Below are positions 41,001 to 51,900 of a DNA stretch of 64,000 nucleotides, piece after piece. The notes below the pieces were generated by a model. The model searched no databases. It was not told the DNA's origin and saw only the letters and a program-made list of their open reading frames with translations. Numbering within the stretch: position 1 is the first letter of the stretch; each line of letters begins with the position of its first letter. The position numbers and the translations under genes were made by a program. Source of the stretch: Branchiostoma floridae (Eukaryota > Chordata > Leptocardii > Amphioxiformes > Branchiostomatidae); the NCBI RefSeq assembly GCF_000003815.2, contig NC_049979.1, forward strand, positions 17,539,117-17,603,116. Reading direction: 5' to 3'.

Positions 41001-44000
41001 TCTCCATGCTCCTTTGCGACTGTCATGTAAATCATTCCTGTTTTTACAGTTCTTCACCTTTGAGAGATACAAGACTCTCTTCTCTTTTGGGTCCCCCACA
41101 CCATCAGCTATGGTAAGTATTGTCTACTTAAATTATTCCAGAGTTTTTAGAGAGCTATCTTGACATCATTACTTCTAAGAGTTTCTTAAGAATATTTCAG
41201 GTTGTCTGCCTTACTGTCATAGGTACACATCACTTAAGTACTATAAATATTATTTTTGACCGGAAGTCTAAATTTGCCTACTTGAGAACATTGACATAGC
41301 TCTTTGTTTAACTCTTCAAATAGTTCCACAAAGAGAGTCGCCCGATATTTAGTAGAATTCCTACAATGAAATAGGTTGCAAACCACACTTGAGTGTGTAG
41401 AACTACACGATTGAGTATTGTTCTATGTGCACCTGTTATGTAAGGTTTGTGCTGATCGATCCACCCCGTTACTATGGAGATAACAACCTGAATCTGTCAG
41501 GTGAGGGCAGGCCCTCCTGTGACCCACTGCTGTCTATGACACACACCCTTATTGTTCCTCCAGTCTCCAGGAGTCGCTTATGATGGATGTCATCTATTGT
41601 TCAGCATGCCCATGTTTGTTTTCTTTCTCAGGCATTCACCCTGGCTGGTTTGTGCTCAGGTTTAACCGAGGCTGTGATTATTAATCCCTTCGAAGTTGTC
41701 AAGGTCAAATTACAAGCCCAGAGAATCGCACTATCTCAGGTGAGTACTGATGTAAGATTGAGAGAGACAGCGATAAGTCGGGAAGGGCTATAACATATAT
41801 CAGCTCACCGGTACTGTGACAGACAGTCCCTTGTTTACCAAAACAACATTTACGAGTAAGAGGGCAGGCAAACCTGTGGGTCACTCATGTTCTTTACAAT
41901 TGCCCCCCAAAGCCTTGAACATTTCTGGAAGATTGAGTTACCCGTATTATTGAACAGACCTGGGTTTTGTCTTACAGTTTTGTGCTCGGTGTTGGTTGGT
42001 CACATTCCTAACCCTCTACACATGCTTCCACCTATGCTCAATTTGTTGCAAATAAGAATGGGAGGTGCAGGTCTAAATGGGTTGTAATGTCAGCGAGGTA
42101 ACATGAGCCACTTTTCTTTGTACCAAGTCGCCATTCTAGTATGACTGACTTGTTGATTGGGAGGGGGATCAATCCCTTTTTGAGGCCAAATTCTGCAAAA
42201 CAAGGCCACCCTGACAACCTTGTGCTATTCTACTGTATATATTAAGAACTAGAGGGCCTTACAGTGCCAAGATTCAGTCAAAGGAAAGGTGTTTACAAAT
42301 TTCACAGTTTCTGCATGTTTAGAGGCAGGCTGTTTGCCTGGAAAGTCATGGGCGTAAAGGGTTTACAAAAATAAAGTGTAACAAGCTTTGGAGAGGACAC
42401 AAACCGTAGGAAACCCAGTCAGTGAGAGTCACGTCTTTTTTAGTCTGTTTGGATGGCAGGGGTCACGTTTGACCAGAGAAAATGAATGGGTTTGGGGAAG
42501 TCGTAGTGTCGCTGCCTGTGGTATCCTTCAGAAACCTTTATACCCTCCTCAAATGTGAGTTGATGTTACACTGTTTGGGACATAATAATTAACAGAAGTA
42601 TGTAGCAGTGAATGGTTGCTAGGGTATTTTCCGTATCAAGTGTCTGTCACACTGCTTGCTCGAAAAAATATTTTGTCACTGTTGACGCTCTTCCACCAGC
42701 GTGTCTTTGACTTAAGTTTCAAAAGAAGTTTCCGACTTCCTGCTATTTTCCACCCTTTTTTCACAGCAACCTTCCACCATACGTACAGCGCAAGAAATCG
42801 TAAGAACAGATGGGCTCGGACTAAGAGGTCTCAACAAAGGGTTGACATCCACCTTGGGTCGTCATGGAGTCTTCAACATGATTTACTTTGGATTCTACCA
42901 TAACGTGAAGAACCTTATACCAGAGAGCAAGGTACATACATGGTTCTATCATTTGTCTTGGAATCCATCTGAATCATCTGATATTTTCCCTTGATGCCAC
43001 ATATCTTGATGCCAGCTTGGCCAGCGAGACGCCCCGCCAAGGTATGCTCATATTGTTGTCATCAAACGCAAGTGAATGAGTTTCTACAGCATGTCCTGGG
43101 GATGGGGAGCCTTTGAGGGGAGGTGAACCGGGAGAATTGGTGGGAAGGTAACACCACCCGTCCCCTGTCTATCTCTCTCCTGTGTGCATCACGCCCGGTA
43201 TGCTCAGTGAGAACGGAACACAGAACACCGGTTCAGACTGACACCTCACTCCGCTGGCACGCAACGCTGCCTGTGATGGGGTCAGGGGTGACTTCTTGTG
43301 CCTGGGCATGTGGAACCCCACATGGCGTCAACGCATGACGCTTCCATCCAAGTCAATTAACTACTTTTGTGATAAACCCACTGGCTGAAAATGTGAAAGT
43401 TTAAGAAGTGCAAGCGTTTAGGAATCTTATTACTGTTAAGTTTAGATGGAGTATATGATAAATGAAATGCCCTACCTGGGTATTCAATACAATGACATTT
43501 TAAAGTTGAAATGTCATTGTATTGAATACCTAGGTAGGGCATATAGCGTGTTAGTACAACCATATAACTGTACTCCCATCTCAGTTTTACCCTTCTACAT
43601 GCATTGTGTACTCTTCTCTGATGTCCTACGTCAAGTCAATGTCCATTTAGCAAAGCTGCTTGTGTGGAATTAACTGCTATCTATGACCAGATTGGTCAGG
43701 CTTCAGTTCTTTGATCTGATATGCATGAAGGCATGGAAATCTGGACAGAAACAGTTACATTGATTAGCCAACTCTTGCAAGAACATTTCTTTTTGTCAGC
43801 AACATGAAGAATGCCAAGCAGCTACTTCTTTTTATTTGTTTACTTGTTTGTTTTTTCATTGATAAAAGTTTTTGCCTCATCCTCACAGGACCCGAAACTG
43901 GACTTCCTGAGAAAATTTGGTATAGGTCTGACTGCTGGAACCCTGGGTTCCTGTGTCAATATTCCATTTGATGTTGCTAAGAGCCGTATCCAGGGGCCGC

Positions 44001-44915
44001 AGCCTGTCCCAGGGGAGATCAAGTACCGAACCTGCTTTGCAACGATAGCAACAGTTTACAAGGAGGAGGGGTGAGGACAGGTCATATATTCATGCAACAG
44101 GCGAAGTAGTGAGAATCAATTACAGCTGACATGTCTTATAAGGAATATTTTGGTAACCAGAAAAGATGATTCATGCTGTTACTTATTCTTAACTTATTTA
44201 GAATATTATGCAATGACCCTACCCCCCTGCAGTACATGTACCTTTGTGTACATGTATATAGGTAATACGCATCTGTATTTACACCATGCCTCTGTAAGCA
44301 AGGTCTTAACTTGCTCATGTACCACAACACGCAATTACACTGTTGACCAAACAGAAATCTGTGGTTGTTGTGGTTTTCTTTTGTATTTGTATTACAGAGG
44401 AACATCTACCTTTGAGCACAGTGTGGGTTCATTAACTAGCTACATGGCTCCATTTGGCCTGAACTGATAGCATACAGTGCTAAGGATGACAGAAATTGTA
44501 GTTTCACATTCTTTTCCTGACATATCTTTTCTATCTCATGCAGGTACCTAGCATTGTACAAGGGACTTCTTCCAAAGATCATGAGATTAGGGCCAGGTAA
44601 GGCTGTTGATATTGCTACATCTTTAGTTTCGTTCTTGGACACATGACGATCTTTTAAGTACACTTGTCATAAGATCTTTTCAAAGATCTTATGAAATACA
44701 AGTGATTTGGTGGATATTTACAGCACAGTAGTATATGTGTCAATGTAGATGGCACATGTGATATTTTTGCAAAAGCAAGCAAGGAAATACCTTTTCAAAA
44801 TTGATTCATCGACTTTTGTTGTTTATTCACTAATTTGTTAACTTCTTTTAAAGGTGGTGCCATTATGCTGTTAGTGTATGAGCATGTCTACGACTGGTTG
44901 CATCACCACTGGTGA
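26099..44915 (+). CDS. Slc25a21: SLC25A21 mitochondrial 2-oxodicarboxylate carrier (10 exons, complete)
   Basis: This is an inner-membrane carrier that exchanges 2-oxoadipate and related C5-C7 oxodicarboxylates for 2-oxoglutarate, in lysine and tryptophan breakdown. Exons: 26099-26165, 32774-32822, 33063-33146, 39541-39607, 41050-41112, 41632-41739, 42767-42931, 43889-44070, 44544-44596, 44854-44915. All joins are GT/AG and in frame, giving 900 bases: 299 residues plus TGA, the same length as human SLC25A21. The three carrier repeats carry their signatures: P32-L-D34-L-V-K37-T-R39, P129-F-E131-V-V-K134-V-K136 and P227-F-D229-V-A-K232-S-R234. Long stretches such as ILPPILAETPKRAVK and NIPFDVAKSRIQGPQPVPGE are nearly identical to human. 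The start is the first of two tandem ATGs; either would fit. Introns 1 and 3 exceed 6 kb. The gene is head-to-head with Egln and tail-to-tail with Pax1/9. Confidence 0.96.
26326..26433. mobile_element. Short fold-back element, 25-bp inverted ends
   Basis: The arms 26326-26350 (tagcctggagtccagccttg...) and 26409-26433 (...gctagactccaggcta) are inverted copies with few mismatches, with a T-rich centre. A single related end, tagcctggagccag, recurs at 34147, suggesting a dispersed family. Confidence 0.65.
28110..28210 (+). repeat. Imperfect tandem repeat of gattgctcagtgat-like units
   Basis: Variants of gattgctcagtgat / gattgcccaatgat recur about five times, unevenly spaced. Related tgctcagtg and ttgctcaacag strings continue to about 28380. 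Confidence 0.45.
30420..30650 (+). mobile_element. Probable non-autonomous retroelement fragment (3' tail)
   Basis: The sequence ends with ctgttcacagacacacagac followed by ataaccttcttggcaaaggtaata, a tail pattern common in dispersed repeats of lancelets and other marine invertebrates. The 5' part is degenerate and no reading frame survives. Boundaries are approximate. Confidence 0.4.
33147..39540 (+). other. Slc25a21 intron 3 (6.4 kb)
   Basis: No exon of another gene was recognised on either strand. The section near 37.0-37.9 kb has more CpG and GC than the rest of this CpG-poor gene and contains opposed segments around 37430-37510 (caggtaaccctacacc, ttgtttacctgtcggg). It may be an inserted repeat or a regulatory patch. 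Confidence 0.45.
40560..40665. repeat. Imperfect tandem repeat of about 20-base acatatgtcycaatgt units
   Basis: In Slc25a21 intron 4, variants of catatgtcccaatgtacata / catatgtctcaatgtgcata repeat about five times with drift. The Tyr/Val/Cys-rich open frames here come from the repeat. Confidence 0.5.
43467..43542. repeat. 34-bp near-perfect hairpin in Slc25a21 intron 7
   Basis: The arms 43467-43500 (atgccctacctgggtattca...) and 43509-43542 pair along all 34 bases except one position, which would be a G-U wobble in + strand RNA. The loop is only 8 bases (taaagttg). The stem is long enough for a small-RNA precursor, but the loop is shorter than usual for an animal microRNA, so a fold-back transposon remnant is an equal option. 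Confidence 0.75.
44662..44703. repeat. Palindrome/hairpin in Slc25a21 intron 9
   Basis: CATAAGATCTTT (44668-44679) and AAAGATCTTATG (44682-44693) are perfect inverted arms with a 2-base loop. They are extended by ACTTGT (44662-44667) and ACAAGT (44698-44703) across a 4-base bulge. Confidence 0.7.
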
Positions 44916-47000
44916 CCGGTGAGATCTGTCGTCATACCCACAAGTCTTCACACAGCAAAGGAATCTTCCTAAGATAATGGATACATACCAGTTCTGATGG
45001 ACAGCGTGCAATGTCCGTGTCTATCATATCAGTGCTGTTTTAGAAAGAAACACCGATCGTTTGCTCTGTTTTCAATAAACATCACGCAGGGCTTGGTTAA
45101 CCAGTGAGCAGCAAAATGATGGTATGAGCAATGAAAATAATTCTGACAATACTTTTACACACGTCCCCACAGGAGGTCATTGTGAGACTGTTGCACACTG
45201 CACACCACCAGTGACACAGCACTTACTCTTCCCTCTACAAGGTCATACCAAAACAGGTATTGACTGGTAAAGAAAAATATGGGGTGACTTATCTTCTTTA
45301 GGAAAGCTTCTGAAGATTGAAATTTGTTATCGTTTTCTTCATTTCACAAGGTGATAGGTGTGTTCTAGATACCAGACAAGGGAAGTTGGAGTATGGATTT
45401 GTATTATGAATTATCTAAGGCCAAATTACACAGATTATAATAGTAATGTCAGGAGCTGCCTTGCAAATTGCCATGAACAAGTATGAGTACACAAAACAGA
45501 AAAAAAAAGTAATGGTAAAAACTAGATAGATCTCAATAAAAGTTGCTTTTGCATTTAAGAAATTTTTTAGCCTAAGTGCCATAATAGATGAACTTGGAGT
45601 AGACGTTTTGTCATATACATATATGCTTCTGGGCTGGGCAAATGTAGTATTAGATCTGTGCCACTCTGTATGTTCTATTGACAATATTTTTGTTTACAAT
45701 ATTGATATGAATCATTTGCAGGCAACATTCCACAGTGTGTGACAAATGTTGACACCTCCCTTTATTTAGTGTAAAGGGTTGGGCAAACCTGCTAAGTCTG
45801 AGAGAAAAGAGAGATCAAGAGAGCCTTTCTTGCCACTGCTAGTATTGTGCAATTTGATTATTAAGTCATTTTTGGTGGTGGTAATAAAAGTGATGATATC
45901 TTTTATATGTTCATAGAATTTTGTGTAAATGGGAAGGTATAAATGCAGTTGTTGGATTTTTATGATGAAAGTTCTGCTATTTTGCAAATATAAGATGTAT
46001 TCAATGGAAATATAATGTGGAAAGGGAATGTATGTCCCATTAGTAAATTCTGAGTATAACCCATTTTCCCAAACATTATGGAAAAAAACACTTCTGAAAT
46101 TGAAACCATGCACTAAGAAAATTCAAACGCAAATTCCTGTTGATGTTATTGGACAAACCTTCTATTGCATACCTGGGAATGTTGCTAGTCACATGTAGTG
46201 CATTCAGTTGTTCGGTGATGCTATTGTCATTGATTTGTAATGAAATATATTTTTATGGACCATTTTAGAATGTACATTATTCCATTCTATCATTGATGAG
46301 CAATGAAGAGTTCTGTTTGCATCTTCATTAGCTACCTCAAATCGTATTTTATCACAAATGACAGATTTTACAGTATTTTGCAAATAAAAATGAAACTACC
46401 TAGCAACATTACTGTTTTGTTGTTTATGTATCAGAATGTTTTCATCTATTATTACGACATATATTTCTGTTTTAAACTGAAGATGAAGACTTTGTTTAAT
46501 TTGTTACATCTGTATTTCCAATCATTGTGTTAGTCTCCCTGGCATATGTACTACACGTAACAGGGTATATCTATTTGGAATCGTAATATTATCATTGAAC
46601 TAACCAAACTTTTAAAACATTTTTCATGATACGACATTCCCCTGGCACTGGAGTGTTTCTCTGCTTTGCTTTAGATCCAAGTATTATTGAAGGCCGATGT
46701 GCCAGGTCTACGTTTAGGAGCCAGTAAATGTAACAATTTGTATGCCAACCTATCAAAATTGGCTTGCAACCTATGGAGACATTTATCATTGTACAGGTGT
46801 AATTTCAGCTTCCTACAATGATTATAAGCTAGTCAGATCTAGAGGAACTAATCTGTGACACATGGGTGTGGTCAATTTGAAATCAACTTAGGCGCCCATA
46901 AAAAATCTGAACAACAAATTGAGAAGAGTCTCAAAAATGTATCTGCCTTTCTTTACCATTGTGTCTAATTTCATTTGATGAAAAATGGGATTATAAAACC
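44916..47000 (+). other. Slc25a21 3' UTR and downstream sequence
   Basis: The first polyadenylation signal after the stop is AATAAA at 45074-45079; another is at 45535-45540. The region is AT-rich and CpG-poor up to about 47.0 kb, then CpG reappears, which hints at where transcription normally ends. No other gene is seen. Confidence 0.5.
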
Positions 47001-48908
47001 AATGACAATACTTTTTTACTCCCTCCGTACCTGAAGAGCGTTATATGTGTTCATAGCTTGCACCTGCGCTGCTAGTTTTGGCAAACTTACAAAATTCTAT
47101 CTACCCTGATGCTGTTGGTCCATATTTTCTACACGCTGGTGTCTGCTTTTGTTGTCAATGTTGATAGGGTATTTGAAGGGACTAGATAGGCAAGGATTGT
47201 CATGTCACGTTTTTCGTACTCTTTCATGTGTGTCCGTCCCCGATCTGTCTGCATTAACCGTACTTTGTGCCGTGGAAATACATGTAAGTAGTAGTTGTTT
47301 CCCGCATTACTATCACCGTCAAGGGTACCTCATGCTTGCCGGTGTGCTCGGGTTGCTCTTGCCGTGACCCGTAATAAGGGATAGGGCTGAATAGAACCAG
47401 GTTAAACATGGAATGGAGGTGAGAAGCTTTAGGCCGATTTGGACCACTTTGGAAGCATATTTGCCTGAAGGATTACTGTACAGATGGGTCTTTCATGGGC
47501 TGGCTTATGGTGGTGGAGTCTAAGCGAACCTGTAAACAGCGCCTTTGTGAAAGAACGAGATATCTGGGCGGTTTCATCAAATGTCGCCCCTCTGTCATAC
47601 ACATTCATTGAAGACCCCCTTGCCTCATACTCTCAGCTAGAAAGTAAACACAAAAGCTAACGAATAAAGCAACAGGAAATTCGGTATGTCAAAATATTAC
47701 CTTTTATTCTGACTTTAAATAAGTATGTAACAACTTACAAAAGCTAACTCCTGCTTGTGATTAAACAAAAACAAAACAAATGCATTGATATTAACAAAGA
47801 AAAAAAATCTCATTTCACAATTCTGTGACTTGTCATTCCTTTTTTCCTACGAACCTTAGAAGAATAACATCTACATAATTCAATTATGTACACCCCATAA
47901 TATTATATTGCATCACATAGAGGAAGACCTGGACATAATCGTACAGTACATGTAGGTGACAAAGAACTGCACTAGAGCGGACAATAATACAATGAACTTC
48001 TTACGACCCAGGACCATACCTTCCCGCTATGTACCTTATCCACAATGGGTTCTTCTATTACTACGTGTAAGATCTAGAGCAGCATTGTTTAATTCTATGC
48101 TGAAGAAAGTGGGAGAATAATGTTAATAAGATAGTTGACGGGAGTGATACAGTGGTCCGAGATCCTACACATTTTTGACGATACACAGATCCTGTTCTGT
48201 TAGGGAAGACAAGTGCTGCGAACAGTAAAGGCCACTTGGACGCAGATTGTCAGCTACCAGAGAGAGGATTTGGGCAAAGGATGTTCAGGTATGCGGCTTT
48301 AGCCGGATTTGGACATACAAACATTTATTTTCTTAATCCGGAATGGACACTGGATAGCACCTAGATGGTGCTAGCACGTGCTTTTCTGCCACACGAGAGC
48401 ATGAAAGCGTGGCTCTGAGCACTGCTTAGATAAGCTCTCTCTAAAATACAACGCGTGAAAGTATAATCTATGGAGTTGTGTGGGCAGCGAGGCTTCTATA
48501 ATCTGTACAATGCCTGGCCATTCACACTCAACTACGTGCGACCCTGAGGTAGTAGAGGAAAGAACCTAAAGTACTTCTTTGAATACACACACACATAGTA
48601 TACGAAGGTTTGCTTGCACAATCCGAACTAAAACAAAAAAGTATGAAACTTAAAACTAAATCATCCTTGGTGAATAAAATACATGATTTCAACTTGATTA
48701 CAATATAAGGAATCTCTACAACATGGTCTATCTATCTTTCTTGAGCACTTTGCATTAGACTTTTGAAATGTAATGAATGGTACTGCATGTTGGACGGGTG
48801 TTGAGGAAGACTTGTTATACCAGCAACCGCGCAGCAATTGCATTGTGACGTTAGGACCTGACGGGTGCCACCCGAGTCCTGGGGACGTTACGGCTGCTTG
48901 TTTTGTAC
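47001..48908 (-). other. Pax1/9 3' UTR and intergenic tail
   Basis: On the minus strand, downstream of the Pax1/9 stop, AATAAA signals lie at 48324-48329 and 47703-47708, giving 3' UTRs of about 0.6 or 1.2 kb. No open frame of note. The gap between the Slc25a21 and Pax1/9 transcripts is therefore about 2 kb or less. Confidence 0.5.
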
Positions 48909-48985
48909 TTATGAGGAGGAAGCGGATGGAATATCGGACGTCGGAGGCCCGACTTTAGACGTGGAGTTGTGTGGCTTGGTGTCTT
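48909..48985 (-). CDS. Pax1/9: Pax1/9 exon 5: terminal coding exon
   Basis: The acceptor TTTTCTTCCCAACAG is strong. Joined in phase 1 to exon 4, it reads [20 protein letters not shown]... and stops at TAA 48909-48911. The matching phase supports it, but the short coding part means it is less certain than the other exons; human PAX1/PAX9 have no clear counterpart that I recognise. Confidence 0.65.
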
Positions 48986-51900
48986 CTGTTGGGAAGAAAA
49001 CAGGAAGTTCATGTTTACCTCCCTCGGACGGCCAGCGTGGCACTAACTTGATCTGTCTGTGACTGGAACGGAATGGAAAAGGGAGGAAGAAATAAGAACG
49101 AGAAAAGACCGCAGTTTCTTCATATAGCAAACTAGCTCGACATGCATGTGGCTACTGTCTAAGCGGTTAGCAACAATAAATCTGGAGATGAGAAGGCGTA
49201 GTCTTACCGTACAAACCTTCTTATTGAACGAGGCATGTACAGAGGAAAGCGATGGCAGGTTACATGCTCATGCGAGTACCCTACAGTATAGATCAGTATA
49301 GACTGACCAATTACATTGACGACTAGTCTACACAGCAGTTTGGCATGCTAATATATTAAAGAATAAAGCTGATTCATTCAGGCCAACGTTAGGGTAAGGC
49401 AGCGGTTGATGTTAGTACCATTGACATGCTTCATTAAAGCGAACGCCATGCAGAAATGAGCGTCATTCCATTCCATTTGCACTATATCGTGCAAAACGTG
49501 TGGTCATGCACATAAGAAATGGTGGATAGATTGAGAGAAGCAATATCGAGGGCCACAGCAGTTTGCAACCAAAAAGTTTCTAATTTAATTGTTTGTCCCA
49601 TATTATCGTTATTCCTATAAATGGGTTACCGGTACATTATTCTCAGAAATATCAAGCCCCATACTGCTTTTATTACGTACTATAACTTAGTGCTTACTAG
49701 AGGAATGACTACCAAATGCATTAACGTTAGATTGCGACGCTTTTGGCATCTTATTATAATCATTGTTACATATATGTGATTCTTACCGTGTGACCTGTAC
49801 TTAGCCCTGTAAATTCTACTTCATTCATAATTACAAATCCAGTACCTCACGGACTGAACTTGAACATAAGAGATTGTAAACCTCCTGCTCACCTAAACCA
49901 GTTTGTGCGGCGGTGACGGGTTTGAAGGGTAGCGGTGCAGGGATGCTGATGCCCCCCTCCGAAGTGGTGACTGGAGCCCCAGCGGACGGGAACCTCGGTT
50001 GTTGCCACCCGGTAGTGGGTCCCACGGTAGTAGGGGATTGATGGTACGGCATATACGCCATCGTTTGAGGGGGAGGGGGGCCCGGGTAGGGTGCAGAGAC
50101 GAAACTACTGACTGCTGGTAGTGAGCTCTGTGAGAATAGAAACAATTGTATGTTGTTAAAATTTTCGTATGTGATATCATACTGATAGCTGTGTGCACAG
50201 TTAATTACTCACTGCCATGTAGCAGACTAGCTTAGGATTCCAGACAGATAGCTAGTGAAAACTCTGACGAGTAGACCTATTCTTCTAAGAAGTAACTTGT
50301 ACCAACTCCCTTTCGCCGATGATTAAACGCTTTACACAAGTAAAGATTTGTTAAACTTTCCTCTGTTATATTCCGTTCATATTGCCCGCCGGTTTCTGCT
50401 GCTACGCCCCCTTATGACGTCACAGAGGCACAGGGTCTGTTTTGTCCGTGCCTTGCTGTCGGACACCATGCGGAGGGACCTATCATTTCTAACCGCTTAA
50501 TTTTCCCCGGTAATGTGCATTAGATATGCCTGAACAAACAATGAACCGGATGATGAAAAAGGGGAAGATTAGAGGAGTTTTGTCTTTACATCTTTAATTG
50601 CTTGTTCTTCTTCTTTTTCATTTTGTTTTGATACATTGTACCATTTAGACTGAGTTTTGAAGAAAACTGTATCTTTTTCGTGCAAAACTCACCTGAGACA
50701 CATCTGGGTACTTGACTTTCTCTGTCTGTCCCTGCATTTGGTTCATGTGATTCAGGCCGTAGCCCTCCCCCATCTGCGTCTGATACCTTGCACTTTCATT
50801 GGAGATTGCACCTGAAACTGGACCTGCAAAACAAGAGAGAAGAAATTATAGAGCAATTTGCCGGGGGGACTTTGGGCACTCCAAATAGAGTACGGAAAGG
50901 ACTTTGAAGAGAGCTATCAAGTCGTGCTGCGATGTAGGCGTTAATGTGAAGCAGCTGAAGTTTAAAGCTCGGTCCAACCCACAGGAGCGATCAGGACGAG
51001 GGGATGAGACGGCAGCGCGCCTCGGGTGTCATCGCGCGCCCGGAGGGGATGGGTCGGTTAGGATTTCAGGCGGTACCGACTTCTCCCGCCCGTCTATGGT
51101 GTGGCTTGGGTGAACATCGTGCCCATTGATTATTTACATGTTTATTTTGAAAGTAAGACGACACAGACTCGTGTCGGCCGAACGAGGCTTTAAACGTTCG
51201 GCGGTGCCGGAGAGAGACGGGCTGGCAGAGCCCGGAGCACGCGTGCTCATGCTGCGCGCTGCGGAAGAATGCGCCTTGATGCCCAGCTGTCTTGAATATG
51301 TTTTTCTGTTCTCACTATAGGAAATTGTGTGGGTTTTGGCACTCAGAATGGCGCTCATATCATTTTTAATATTACTCACAGCGTCACCCTGAATGGCCTA
51401 TAACCCTTACCGCACACCAACATAAAACGTCTTCCATCTGGAACGCGAACGTAACGAAAAAGAGGGAAATTTTGTTACACCGACAACGACCCACAGGGTC
51501 CATGTCATCGTCTGGTGTAAATAAACACAAAGCGATCGTCATTCTGGGATGATTTATCATGTACAGGTTATTTATCTACGGCGGGAAAAGCTGGCGAAGG
51601 AGCACGTTTGAGAGGTTGCTCGCACTAGCAGCGGGACATGAAGAAAGTGGCGACCTTTGCCTGTTGAGTCTACTGTCGGCAACGTGCCGATGCCGCAAAC
51701 GTTTAGCATTGAGCAGTTCGGAAAGCCCCTTTGGGCCTGGTCAATTTGACAGGCGTCCACTCGCGACACAGAAGGCACGCAGAACCAGGGGTGGGACGCC
51801 GGCAAATCAAAATGTCGTTTAAAAAGTCTGAAGGCGCCGGTCATATCTTGCCAATTTTGTTGGCTTCCAGCAGGGCTCGTCAATTTCTGGCAGTTTTTTG

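Noticed and set aside
48545-48555. TGAGGTAGTAG, identical to the first 11 bases of let-7
   Set aside because: The bases that follow do not match let-7 and no complementary arm for a precursor hairpin is visible nearby.
49015-49056. Minus-strand stretch after TCACAG reading [13 protein letters not shown]-stop, recalling ITDQVS after the PAX9 octapeptide
   Set aside because: It is phase 0, so it does not fit the phase 1 donor of exon 4. It would only work by exon 3 skipping directly to it, and the likeness is five residues. Left out without transcript support.
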